DNA of 64,000 bases from positions 1-64,000 of the forward strand of contig NZ_LWAH01000012.1 in NCBI RefSeq assembly GCF_001632285.1. Direction: 5' to 3'. The translations under genes and the position numbers were made by a program. Positions 1 through 7,519 of this stretch are shown piece by piece (the first letter of the stretch is position 1; each line of letters starts with the position of its first letter). Source of the DNA: Moraxella catarrhalis (GTDB lineage: Bacteria; Pseudomonadota; Gammaproteobacteria; Pseudomonadales; Moraxellaceae). The notes beneath the pieces were generated by a model. The model did no database searches, had not been told where the DNA came from, and saw only the letters and a program-made list of their open reading frames with translations.

Positions 1-20
1 TATTTTAATTTAACAATGCC
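1..20 (+). mobile_element. Right end of an IS1-family element (window edge)
   Basis: These 20 bases are identical, in the same orientation, to the last 20 bases (4099-4118) of the IS copy at 3556-4118, which include the end of its transposase gene and its terminal inverted repeat. The sequence changes abruptly at position 21, into an interrupted MFS gene. I infer that a second IS copy lies mostly left of the window and ends here. Its state cannot be judged. Confidence 0.75.
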
Positions 21-229
21 ATTTTAATATCAGACTGTTGATAAATCCAAGAAAATAACAATAACGCAATTATCTGACAAAACCAAGAAGTACCAATAAA
101 TAACCCCAATGATTGAGATAAGTTAAATGTGGTCAGCATCAACCAAGCAAACAAGATACCGATAGTTTTAATAGCGGTATTTAATAAAGTTTCAGATAAT
201 TGATACAAATAAAAATCTTTATGCTTCAC
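5..229 (-). pseudogene. N-terminal fragment of an MFS transporter cut by an IS
   Basis: The reading frame starts at GTG 229, inside the last codons of the upstream CMD-family gene, so the two were probably translationally coupled. It encodes about 74 residues: a short cytoplasmic start, then two hydrophobic segments of the kind that open an MFS transporter (around NTAIKTIGILFAWLML and LGLFIGTSWF). The last residues (MALLN and the stop) come from the IS end at 1-20, so the gene was interrupted by the insertion and the remaining transmembrane segments are missing. The protein is almost certainly non-functional. The fold call rests only on segment pattern. Confidence 0.55.
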
Positions 230-512
230 TATCTTTACCCTGCACATATTTCTTATAAGCTTCATCAAGCAAGACAGCTGCGTTCATCGCCCTAGTAAAT
301 CCACTGAATATGGCATTTTGTATTAGAATTTCCTGAATTTCTTCTTTTGTTATACCTAATTTGTAAGCAGCTAGACCTTGAAATGACAATTGTCTTTTGG
401 AGCCACCCATTGCAATCAATGCAGACAATGTTGCAATATGTCTCTCTTTTGTTGTTAAGACACCTCTTTGATAGATATTACCATAAATTGAATTAATAAG
501 CATTTCAACCAA
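219..512 (-). CDS. Carboxymuconolactone decarboxylase (CMD) family protein, probably 5'-truncated
   Basis: About 94-97 residues match the PcaC-like branch of the CMD/AhpD fold: TTKERHIATLSALIAMGG, then GLAAYKLGITKEEIQEIL and a C-terminal NAAVLLDEAY helix. It lacks the CxxC of AhpD peroxidase-type members. Family members usually carry 20-30 more residues at the N-terminus. Here the CMD-like frame continues upstream (SNTPDLVEM) without an ATG until a stop, so the 5' end looks cut at a junction near 525. It could start at TTG 512, or at ATG 503 by coupling to the short ORF ending at 505. The substrate is unknown. It overlaps the start of the truncated MFS gene downstream. Confidence 0.6.
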   Translation of the reverse strand: MVEMLINSIYGNIYQRGVLTTKERHIATLSALIAMGGSKRQLSFQGLAAYKLGITKEEIQEILIQNAIFSGFTRAMNAAVLLDEAYKKYVQGKDSEA

Positions 513-624
513 ATCTGGGGTATTGGATATAAATCATCGTCAAAGCCAGCACAAAGACCACAACAGCAGCAATGGGGACGGTTTGTTTGGGGGTTAAGTT
601 TAAAAGAGGGGTTTGATTGCTCAT
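505..624 (-). CDS. 39-residue ORF with one transmembrane segment; possible transporter N-terminus scar
   Basis: An ATG at 624 is preceded by a strong ribosome binding site (AAGGA, 6-nt spacing). The product has a polar N-terminus with a hydrophobic run PIAAVVVFVLALTMIY, then stops (TGA at 505-507) two bases before a CMD-frame ATG. The good start signals and abrupt end suggest the first codons of a larger membrane protein joined by deletion to a truncated CMD gene. A genuine small membrane peptide translationally coupled to CMD cannot be excluded. No function is recognised. Confidence 0.4.
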   Translation of the reverse strand: MSNQTPLLNLTPKQTVPIAAVVVFVLALTMIYIQYPRFG

Positions 625-643
625 AACAATTCCTTATTACCTG

Positions 644-679
644 ATGATGGCATTATTTACCATAAACCTTTGCCATCAT
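644..679 (-). promoter_or_regulatory. Perfect 9-bp inverted repeat in the leader of the short ORF
   Basis: ATGATGGCA (644-652) and TGCCATCAT (671-679) form a perfect inverted repeat with an 18-nt loop. It lies upstream of the ribosome binding site of the ORF starting at 624. A TATAAT-like element on the minus strand lies just upstream, near 694-700. It could be an operator or a leader hairpin. Confidence 0.35.
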
Positions 680-701
680 TTAAAATAAATTTCATTATAA
701 T

Positions 702-737
702 CAAAAACACCCCATAAATAAATATGATTTTATGGGG
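702..737 (-). terminator. Rho-independent terminator after the MFS exporter
   Basis: CCCCATAAA (710-718) pairs with TTTATGGGG (729-737). On the minus-strand transcript the stem is followed by GTGTTTTTG. It ends the peptide-oxygenase-MFS transcription unit about 50 bp after the MFS stop. Confidence 0.65.
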
Positions 738-791
738 TTTTTATGGGGTTTTTAAAAAATAATTGTCATTTATGAAGTATAATGTATTTAA

Positions 792-1976
792 CTATATTTC
801 CCATTTTTCCTGTATTATATGACTATTTATCCAAGCACCCAAAACACCGCATACCACAACAATAAATCCAAACAAAAGCAAACTTAAAATAATCCACTCT
901 GATTTAATTAAAAAAGTTATAGCAAATCCAAGCAGCACACAGCATTGCAGTGATAATACATAATGAGGCATTAGTTGTTTAGTGTAATTTCCACAAAAAT
1001 TGAGCATAAATTCACTCATAAGCGTATTTTGCACACCATTTCCGACACCAACTAACAATCCAGAAAAAAATAAAACAAAAATTACCCAATAATTAGACAA
1101 CATACTTGCCAAACCAAACCCCATCATACCAACACCCATTAACCCAGCCGCCAAATAAGCACCAGAAACCTGTCCTATTTTTTTAAAGAAGTCACTAAAT
1201 AACATTGGACTAATTAATAAACCCAAGCTCATCATAGATAAAGTTGTCCCATAAATAAATGGACTAAGATTTAACTGATGATTGATATAAGGAATGATAA
1301 TAATATTTAATGCGGAAGTTAAAGAAATAGTAATCGTAAAAAATAATAAAACTTTTTGAATAGTATGGTTTTTTATAAATTGCCGATAAGAAATAATATA
1401 ATTATTGTTTGATGTTTCATCTATTGGTTGTTGCTTATTAGAATGATGACCATTCAACATCAATAAAATAAAACAAAAAAAGCTAATGGCTGACAAAATA
1501 AATACCAGGTCCTTCTCAATAAAACCAAATGCCAATCCTGTTAAACTGGGAGCAAAAACAAATCCAGCGTTTTTAATGGTTTGAGTTAATTTGTTAGCAA
1601 GAGTTAAATTGTTAGAAAAGTAATTTGGCAACACTGATAAAAACACAGTCCACAGTAGCGAACCCAAATACCCCAATAAAAAACTAAGAACTAAAATCAA
1701 CAATGCTGAATTAGCAAAAAAATAAAAGGCGAGTATGATCAACCCTTGTAGAAAAAACACAGTGGGCAAAATAATCTTTTCACTAATTTTTGGCAAAATA
1801 AACGCACCACTACGACTGGCAGTAACGCCACCAATCATAGACAGAGCATATAGTAAGGTTAAATTTTTTGAGTCACCACTAGCTAATGTAAGAGCAAAAC
1901 TAACCAACATTGCTTCATCGGCGAAACTTCCTAGTGCCAAAACAACGACTGCAATAATAACTAGCGGGTAGCACAT
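792..1976 (-). CDS. MFS transporter, probable exporter of the peptide/oxygenase operon
   Basis: The protein of about 394 residues is almost entirely hydrophobic, with a pattern of about twelve transmembrane segments, a central hydrophilic loop around residue 190 (GHHSNKQQPIDETSN) and the two-half layout of the major facilitator superfamily. I chose ATG 1976 because a GGGGG tract lies 8 nt upstream. ATG 1991 is an alternative. Either start lies inside the 3' end of the oxygenase gene (stop at 1961), so the two are translationally coupled and very likely serve one pathway. The substrate is not evident; export of the operon's product is inferred from context. Codon use is AT-rich compared with the genes to the right of the island. 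Confidence 0.75.
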   Translation of the reverse strand: MCYPLVIIAVVVLALGSFADEAMLVSFALTLASGDSKNLTLLYALSMIGGVTASRSGAFILPKISEKIILPTVFFLQGLIILAFYFFANSALLILVLSFLLGYLGSLLWTVFLSVLPNYFSNNLTLANKLTQTIKNAGFVFAPSLTGLAFGFIEKDLVFILSAISFFCFILLMLNGHHSNKQQPIDETSNNNYIISYRQFIKNHTIQKVLLFFTITISLTSALNIIIIPYINHQLNLSPFIYGTTLSMMSLGLLISPMLFSDFFKKIGQVSGAYLAAGLMGVGMMGFGLASMLSNYWVIFVLFFSGLLVGVGNGVQNTLMSEFMLNFCGNYTKQLMPHYVLSLQCCVLLGFAITFLIKSEWIILSLLLFGFIVVVCGVLGAWINSHIIQEKWEI

Positions 1977-3175
1977 ACCAAACACCCCCATAAATATAAT
2001 TTATTTATGACAGCAAAGATATTCTCTTGCCCACATCTCTCAATATCAATAACCTCATTGTTTAAAATATAATTTAACAAAATGTCAATATCTTGATGAT
2101 AAGAAATACAGGAACAATGACCATTAGATGATATAATTAACATATCGTCCAATCTAATCCACTGCAATACAGCATTATTATCTTTTATTAAGAAAAGACA
2201 ATCCATTTTTTGTTTTTGTATTGGTCTAGGAACAAACAAACCCAAACTGGTTGTCTTAATAAGCTGATAGGTAATTATTTTAAGTTTTATATTAAAATCA
2301 TTCAGTCGATTGCTAATATGATGAATAATCTCAAGATTATCATCGCTTAGGCTTACCAATCCAGAATTAAAATTGTGATTGGGAAAATTATTGAATTTAA
2401 TATGATTTAAACCATCACTTCCAACAAACAAACTCTTACCAACTTGTTCAAATATGGTATCAACATCATCATTGTCTTCCCAAAATGCGATATTTACAAC
2501 TAAAGAAGTAGCACCTTTACTCTCTGCTACATGATAATAGTCATAAGGAAAATAACAAATATTGTCACTTCGGTTTTGAATGATTGTAGCACTATCCTTG
2601 TATTGTTCATAGTGTGGATATTTTAGTCCTTTTACTGTTTTTTGATTGGGCGACCAAGTATACATACTTTTGCCATTTCTTAGAGTAAAAGCAAAATTAT
2701 GTGCATAATCTACATGCACGCCTGAATGTGTTGATGCATAATTGCCCAAAAAACAATCTACATCTACTCGTCCTGTTGGTTTTTTATCGGTATTATTGTA
2801 AATAATATGAGCAAAATTTCTTGCTATATCCCAAATCTGTGCATTGATAGTATGTAAGCCAAAATAAGCAATACACCAATCATTATTTTGGTTCATATGT
2901 TCAAGTCGTGTAATATAATTATCCATATCAACATCATTGGATATCGCAAGCATATCACGATTTGGAATTGGTGTTAGAATGCCATTGATGGAAGTAATAA
3001 AGTCTGTGGCTTTATTGTGTGTTTGAAAGTCTTGTAGGTGATTTTTATAATACAAAAAAGTTTCAAATATTGTTTTCTCATCAAACATTATTTGGTGTGA
3101 ATGCAATGTATTAAATTCTACTGCTTCTCTATTCCAAAAATTCAAAAATTCCGCTTTATCTGTTATAGATACCAT
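1961..3175 (-). CDS. JmjC/cupin-type Fe(II)/2-oxoglutarate oxygenase, putative peptide hydroxylase
   Basis: The protein is 404 residues with the double-stranded beta-helix signature of JmjC-like hydroxylases: a metal motif H154-V-D156 (SGVHVDYAHN), a lysine shortly after (RNGKSMYTW, K169, plausible 2-oxoglutarate contact) and a distal His215 (YYHVAES). Spacing and overall size resemble the ribosomal-oxygenase group (RoxA/YcfD, NO66, MINA53), which hydroxylate Arg or His in proteins. The C-terminal 150 residues may correspond to that group's dimerisation/winged-helix part, but similarity is weak by eye. ATG 3175 follows AGG with 7-nt spacing; an upstream ATG (3190) lacks this. It lies between a small peptide gene and an overlapping MFS gene, so I infer it modifies that peptide. 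A small-molecule substrate is the alternative. Confidence 0.7.
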   Translation of the reverse strand: MVSITDKAEFLNFWNREAVEFNTLHSHQIMFDEKTIFETFLYYKNHLQDFQTHNKATDFITSINGILTPIPNRDMLAISNDVDMDNYITRLEHMNQNNDWCIAYFGLHTINAQIWDIARNFAHIIYNNTDKKPTGRVDVDCFLGNYASTHSGVHVDYAHNFAFTLRNGKSMYTWSPNQKTVKGLKYPHYEQYKDSATIIQNRSDNICYFPYDYYHVAESKGATSLVVNIAFWEDNDDVDTIFEQVGKSLFVGSDGLNHIKFNNFPNHNFNSGLVSLSDDNLEIIHHISNRLNDFNIKLKIITYQLIKTTSLGLFVPRPIQKQKMDCLFLIKDNNAVLQWIRLDDMLIISSNGHCSCISYHQDIDILLNYILNNEVIDIERCGQENIFAVINKLYLWGCLVCATR

Positions 3176-3192
3176 AACTAAACCTATCAAAA

Positions 3193-3251
3193 ACCATTAG
3201 ATAAAAGAAAGTTGTAATCCAATATGTATTGTCATCTATATCTTTAATGGT
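3193..3251 (-). promoter_or_regulatory. Inverted repeat between peptide and oxygenase genes
   Basis: ACCATTA (3193-3199) and TAATGGT (3245-3251) are 7-bp inverted repeats with a long loop. On the minus-strand transcript the second arm is followed by TTTTT. This could be a weak attenuator lowering oxygenase expression relative to the peptide, a common arrangement in modified-peptide operons. The long loop makes this uncertain. Confidence 0.25.
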
Positions 3252-3269
3252 TAAAGGTAAGCTTAAGAA

Positions 3270-3440
3270 TTACGCGGAATGCTTGGTATGCACATCTGCT
3301 GCCGTGGAATGATAATCCACAGTCTGAGATTGACCGCTACGCATCGTTGATGCTGGCGGTTCATCTGGCATCTGTGCATATTTTACATGCTTGCTTAGTG
3401 GGTTGAAGTCTTGGAGAGTCAAATCAGTCATCATATCCAT
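3270..3440 (-). CDS. 56-residue peptide, putative precursor for the adjacent oxygenase
   Basis: The frame is longer (to 3536), but ATG 3440 has a ribosome binding site (AAGGA, 10-nt spacing), and the inferred -10 and -35 boxes lie upstream of it, inside the longer frame. The peptide (MDMMTDLTLQDFNPLSK...HTKHSA) has no signal peptide, transmembrane segment or cysteine. It has an acidic, hydrophobic N-terminal half like a leader and a Ser/Thr/His/Gln-rich C-terminal half (SGQSQTVDYHSTAADVHTK) with several His, Asp and Arg residues that JmjC hydroxylases can target. It is first in a minus-strand unit with the oxygenase and MFS exporter. I recognise no family; the precursor role is inference from context. 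Confidence 0.5.
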   Translation of the reverse strand: MDMMTDLTLQDFNPLSKHVKYAQMPDEPPASTMRSGQSQTVDYHSTAADVHTKHSA

Positions 3441-3468
3441 AATAGTGATATCCTTGTTAATAGTGATA
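3440..3468 (-). repeat. Two 11-bp direct repeats at the peptide ribosome binding site
   Basis: On the plus strand taatagtgata occurs at 3440-3450 and again at 3458-3468, flanking the AAGGA of the peptide gene. The 18-bp period could let a regulator or antisense RNA act on the start site, or it may be a simple duplication. Confidence 0.4.
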
Positions 3469-3507
3469 TAGGTCATTGACAACCATATCAGAATACAACT
3501 GATCTTG

Positions 3508-3536
3508 ATTACACAATACATAATAACAAAAGTCAA
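3508..3536 (-). promoter_or_regulatory. Sigma-70-type promoter of the peptide/oxygenase/MFS unit
   Basis: TTGACT (3531-3536, minus strand) and TGTAAT (3508-3513) each match consensus at five of six positions, with a 17-nt spacer. Transcription would start near 3501, about 60 nt before the peptide ATG. The IS left end is only 20 bp further upstream, so the unit carries its own promoter within the island. Confidence 0.6.
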
Positions 3537-3555
3537 GACCTATCTTGAAAAAAAT

Positions 3556-4118
3556 GGTATTGTTAAAAAACAATACCCAAGTTAAAATAGCTCAATACTT
3601 TACCATAGCACAAAGAAACTTGTGAACGAAACATTTAATAATTGCCCAAAATGTCATTTGTAAAAGCAGGCTTGGGCAATGGCAAACAACGATACAAATG
3701 CAAAGGTTACCATCACTATTTTTCTGTGAAGCAACGAAGCAACCAAAAAAGTAATGGCATTAAAAAACAAGCCATTGATACAAACAGTAAACAAATCTTA
3801 GGCTTTGTCTGTGGTAAAACAGACACTAACACCTTTAAACGACTTTATCAGCAGTTAAATACCCATAACATTCAACTGTTTTTTAGTGACTACTGGAAAT
3901 CTTATCGTCAAGTCATTTTAAAGCCAAAACATATAACAAGCAAAGCTCAAACTTTTACCATAGAGGGCTATAATAGTCTCATTAGGCATTTCATAGCAAG
4001 ATTTACAAGAAAGTCAAAGTGTTATTCTAAATCCGAAAAAATGATAGAAAACACGTTGAATTTATTATTTGCTAAGTGGAATGGTAGCTTAAGATATGTA
4101 TTTTAATTTAACAATGCC
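3556..4118 (+). mobile_element. Internally deleted IS1-family element
   Basis: The left end GGTATTGTTAAA (3556-3567) and the complement of the right end GGCATTGTTAAA (4107-4118) are terminal inverted repeats with one mismatch. The element is 563 bp, shorter than an intact IS1-like element because the transposase lacks its middle. The left end is part of a perfect hairpin, GGTATTGTT-AAAA-AACAATACC (3556-3577). No target duplication is evident between bases left of 3556 and right of 4118. Its right end is 15 bp from the degS-like stop codon. Confidence 0.8.
3622..4106 (+). pseudogene. IS1-family transposase remnant
   Basis: The original start was probably GTG 3622 (NETFNNCPKCHF). One T is missing after the CPKC zinc-finger half, so the frame shifts and the longest frame opens only at TTG 3642. 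The second zinc-finger half reads CKGYHHYF, with Tyr for the expected Cys. About 80 residues, including the helix-turn-helix and first catalytic Asp, are missing between KKQAID and TNSKQILGF. The C-terminal part (FFSDYWKSY, then IEGYNSLIRH and KSKCYSKSEKM) corresponds to the last catalytic Asp/Glu region of InsB-type transposases. It cannot be active by itself. Confidence 0.8.
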
Positions 4119-4133
4119 TAATATTAAACTGCA

Positions 4134-5435
4134 TCATTGCGGTGTGCCATGCAGGAATTCTAGCTCTTGCAATAGTTGTTCAAGCTGTGTACTTTGTCTT
4201 GACTGACTGAGTGAGTTTTGTACAGGTTGGCTTAATGTTTCTGAGCTGGGTCGCTCAGCTAATATCACCTGTACGGTCATCGGTCTCTGATCACGCATGA
4301 TCTCAACAGTCAGCTGACTGTCAGGTGCTTTACGAGCGACAACACCGACAAGCTCATTGATACTGGTAATGTGTACGCCATCAATACGCACAATCTTATC
4401 ACCAGATTTTAAGCCTGCATGCTCTGCTGGACTATTCTGCCAAACTCGACGAATAATAACATTCGAGCGACTCTCGATATTTGTAGGATCATCTGTCATA
4501 CGCACCATTTCAATCCCCATCCAGCCACGGCTAACTTTACCTGTGGTGATGAGGGATGTCATAACTTGCTGGACAATTTGATTGGGAATGGCAAAACCAA
4601 TCCCCATCGAACCGCCAGAGCGTGAATAAATCGCCGTATTAATCCCAATCAAAGCACCATTAGCATCAACCAAAGCACCGCCAGAGTTTCCTGGATTAAT
4701 TGCTGCATCTGTTTGGATAAAATCCTCAAAACTACTGACACCGATACCAGTGCGTCCTGTCGCAGAAATGATGCCTTGGGTAACTGTTTGACCAACACCA
4801 AATGGGTTACCAATTGCCAGTGATACATCGCCAACACGAATTGGCTCAGCACGAAATGCCATTGGTACAAGATTATCCAGCTCAACCTTAATCACCGCCA
4901 AATCACTGTCTGCATCACTACCGATAACGGTAGCACGTGCTTTACGACCATCATTTAGTGCCACTGTAATCTCATCAGCACCGTTAATCACATGGGCATT
5001 AGTGACGATATAGCCTTCGCTAGACACCACTACACCTGAGCCTAGATTTACGCCTTGATGTGGTGCTCCACCATAATAACGCTCCAAAAACTGCTGCAAT
5101 ACAGGATCGTTTGAATATAGTTGATGGTGTGCATTTTGGGTGGTATAAATATTCACGACCGACTGGGCAGCTCGGTTTACTGCTTCATAATATGACGCAA
5201 TTGGTGCAGGTGTATCAGGATGTATTTTTGTACTATCATCGGCGATGATGGGTTGCCACTCACCTTCATTCGATACACTTATGGCAGATGGCTGCTCTAA
5301 TTGTTCTTTGGTTATGATACTTGGGTTCATCACCAAATAGCCAATAATAAGTGCAAATACAGCCAGCAAAAGCCATGAAACAATCAGTAGAACACTGATT
5401 CCAGACTGATGATGAAAACGGATATTTGTTTGCAT
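4134..5435 (-). CDS. degS: DegS/AlgW-type periplasmic serine protease (HtrA family, one PDZ)
   Basis: The protein is 433 residues: an N-terminal anchor (about 13-36), a linker, a trypsin-like domain with His148 (TNAHVI), Asp178 (DSDLAVIKV) and Ser251 (GNSGGAL), and one PDZ domain (about 290-390). The single PDZ and uncleaved anchor fit DegS/AlgW, which trigger regulated proteolysis of an anti-sigma factor under envelope stress, better than two-PDZ DegP. A Ser/Gln-rich tail follows the PDZ. Gene symbol is by architecture; no rseA/rpoE homologue is visible here to support it. Confidence 0.85.
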   Translation of the reverse strand: MQTNIRFHHQSGISVLLIVSWLLLAVFALIIGYLVMNPSIITKEQLEQPSAISVSNEGEWQPIIADDSTKIHPDTPAPIASYYEAVNRAAQSVVNIYTTQNAHHQLYSNDPVLQQFLERYYGGAPHQGVNLGSGVVVSSEGYIVTNAHVINGADEITVALNDGRKARATVIGSDADSDLAVIKVELDNLVPMAFRAEPIRVGDVSLAIGNPFGVGQTVTQGIISATGRTGIGVSSFEDFIQTDAAINPGNSGGALVDANGALIGINTAIYSRSGGSMGIGFAIPNQIVQQVMTSLITTGKVSRGWMGIEMVRMTDDPTNIESRSNVIIRRVWQNSPAEHAGLKSGDKIVRIDGVHITSINELVGVVARKAPDSQLTVEIMRDQRPMTVQVILAERPSSETLSQPVQNSLSQSRQSTQLEQLLQELEFLHGTPQ

Positions 5436-5614
5436 ACATACCTTAAAATTATGCTTTTTGGAGTCTTAGATAGGGTTATGGCAATATTTTAGCATATCAA
5501 TATTACCCATTTATTGGGGTACTGTTGAATAATGCTAATAAAATTCACCATAGTTTACAAGTAATTTATCGAATAACTATGTCAGCACAAGCCAATCATT
5601 AATAACATACCCAA

Positions 5615-5854
5615 TCAAGGCATCACTGGCACCAAATCCAGTCCTATTATCTCATTAAAACCAAACATGATGTTCATATTTTGTACCGCTTGCCCTGCTG
5701 CACCCTTGACAAGTGTCTTGCACCACAATGATTGTCAAAACATCGATATCGTGATGAATGCCGATACACAGTTTATTAGATACTCGAACCGAACGGGTAT
5801 CAGGAATAACCCCCAACGATACCGATATTAATTTTTTTGCTCAGTGATACTCAT
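5615..5854 (-). pseudogene. argC: argC remnant with large internal deletion
   Basis: On the minus strand, ATG 5854 begins the ArgC N-terminus (MSITEQK, then INIGIVGG after a frame change). It is followed almost at once by the C-terminus: [16 protein letters not shown], and after another frame change [19 protein letters not shown] with LDLVPVMP and stop at 5615. About 250 central residues, including the catalytic Cys region, are gone. ArgC is N-acetyl-gamma-glutamyl-phosphate reductase of arginine synthesis. Two frameshifts plus the deletion make this clearly dead. Confidence 0.85.
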
Positions 5855-6242
5855 AAATCTCATCCCTTAACATGTTAACAATCAAATAATTATCCTAGCG
5901 GAAATGTGGTTAGATTGCAAATAACTCACAACATATTGATGAATAATTTTAAATTTATAGTGAATAAAAAATCTGATATCTTTGATGAATATCATTCATA
6001 ATATTATGCCAAAGCTCAAGCCTTAGTGATTATTTTATCTTTAAAATATCATAGATAATGAATATTATCTTAAATAAATTTATTAAATAAATATCCAAAT
6101 GACAAAGCTTCAATACTATTATCTTTTGGTATCAGATGATTTTATGGCAATACACTTGATTGATGATTGAGTTACCAATTTAGAACAAATATCGCTATTG
6201 ATAAACCCCCTGAGTATATCGCTTAGGGGGCGGTCTAACTTA
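5855..6242. other. AT-rich intergenic region with hemE terminator
   Basis: No gene is recognisable. The stretch is strongly AT-rich and probably holds old upstream DNA of the argC remnant. At its right end, CCCCCTGAG (6206-6214) and CTTAGGGGG (6222-6230) form an imperfect hairpin downstream of hemE; on the minus transcript it is followed by TTTAT, making a likely weak terminator. Confidence 0.5.
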
Positions 6243-7319
6243 TTATGAAATCTGATAATCATGCACTGCATCAATAAATGCCTTAGCATGGTCAGGATTT
6301 GACCACTGTGTAATGCCATGACCAAAGTTGGCAACATAACCTGATTTATCAAGGACATACGCATCATCTAACATACGATGAACCTCCATTTGTATCATCT
6401 TGGGTGAACCAAAAATGGTTGCAGGATCCAAGTTTCCCTGTATTGCTTTTTTGGCATTTAGGGCGTGTAGTAAGTGACGCGCCTTATCTAATGGCATTGT
6501 CCAATCTAAACCCAGTGCATCAGCTTGGCTATCTGCTTGAACATCTAGCCATAAGCCGCCGCCTTTGGTAAATAATATCACAGGCACATCAGGATGAATG
6601 GCTTTTAGGCGGGCAACAATCTTACGATTATAAGCATGGCTAAATTCGGTAAACTGGCGATGACCAAGCACTCCACCCCAACTGTCAAAAATCTGCACAA
6701 TCTGTGCGCCTGCCACAATCTGTGCATCTAAATAATCAACCACTGCATCGGTAATTTTTGCAAGCAATGCATGTAAAAGCTCAGGCGTGGCATACATCAT
6801 GTGTTTGGTATGGCGGAATTCACGGCTAGAACCGCCCTCAACCATATAAGTTGCCAAAGTCCAAGGACTGCCACTAAAACCAAACAATGGCACCTGACCA
6901 TTTAATGCTTTGCGAATGCTTGTTACAGCCTTCATCACATAATCAAGTGATGAAGTCATGTCAATCTTTGGCAGCGCCATAATCTGTGACTCTGTCCGCA
7001 CCGTCTTGGTCAGCTTAGGACCTTCACCTTCAGCAAAGTATAGACCCAAATCAAAAGCATCAGGAATGGTTAGAATATCACTAAATAAAATTGCAGCATC
7101 CAACTCAAACCGACGCAATGGTTGTAAAGTTACTTCTGTTGCCTTATCAATATCTTTACATAGACTTAAAAAATCGCCTGCTTGTGCACGCACTTGCTTA
7201 TACTCTGGTAAATATCGCCCTGCTTGACGCATCATCCAAACTGGTGTGGTATCCACAGGTAAGAACTTTAATGCACGCAACAAGCGATCATTTTTTAGGG
7301 GGGCAAACTGTGCTGTCAT
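6243..7319 (-). CDS. hemE: Uroporphyrinogen decarboxylase
   Basis: The 358-residue protein decarboxylates uroporphyrinogen III to coproporphyrinogen III in haem synthesis. Family signatures are clear: [15 protein letters not shown] near the N-terminus, [33 protein letters not shown], and GHGITQ near the C-terminus. I chose ATG 7319 (MTAQFAPL) because it follows GAGAG closely and matches the usual family length; the frame continues a few codons upstream. It appears monocistronic. Confidence 0.95.
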   Translation of the reverse strand: MTAQFAPLKNDRLLRALKFLPVDTTPVWMMRQAGRYLPEYKQVRAQAGDFLSLCKDIDKATEVTLQPLRRFELDAAILFSDILTIPDAFDLGLYFAEGEGPKLTKTVRTESQIMALPKIDMTSSLDYVMKAVTSIRKALNGQVPLFGFSGSPWTLATYMVEGGSSREFRHTKHMMYATPELLHALLAKITDAVVDYLDAQIVAGAQIVQIFDSWGGVLGHRQFTEFSHAYNRKIVARLKAIHPDVPVILFTKGGGLWLDVQADSQADALGLDWTMPLDKARHLLHALNAKKAIQGNLDPATIFGSPKMIQMEVHRMLDDAYVLDKSGYVANFGHGITQWSNPDHAKAFIDAVHDYQIS

Positions 7320-7368
7320 AAATCTCTCTATCAATTTATTTTTTAGGATTAATAACTTAATTATTTAA

Positions 7369-7398
7369 ATAATATAAGTAAAAATCTATGTTTATCAA
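7369..7398 (-). promoter_or_regulatory. Probable hemE promoter
   Basis: On the minus strand TTGATA (7393-7398) and TATTAT (7369-7374) are separated by 18 nt, about 50 nt upstream of the hemE start. Each box matches consensus at five of six positions. Confidence 0.4.
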
Positions 7399-7399
7399 G

Positions 7400-7519
7400 T
7401 TATAAAATGGTCATATCATCACGGATACCATAAATCTCAATCATGCCAATAGATAGCAAAATTTTTGGTTGATTGCGATTACAGGCATCACATCCCCAAT
7501 CTGGTCGCCAAACGATGGT
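7400..7519 (-). pseudogene. Possible remnant of an unidentified coding region
   Basis: An open frame of 39 codons without an ATG near its beginning reads TIVWRPDWGCDACNRNQPK and then IGMIEIYGIRDDMTIL with a stop at 7400. The Trp/Cys-rich composition looks like real protein rather than random AT-rich sequence. It begins just after a stop codon in a tandem duplication (7518-7551). I recognise no family. It may be the 3' end of a decayed gene between obgE and hemE. Confidence 0.25.

Noticed and set aside
3441..3536. Longer N-terminus for the 56-residue peptide (32 extra residues with a hydrophobic stretch resembling a signal sequence)
   Set aside because: The inferred promoter boxes fall inside this extension, and ATG 3440 has the better ribosome binding site, so the hydrophobic part is probably untranslated.
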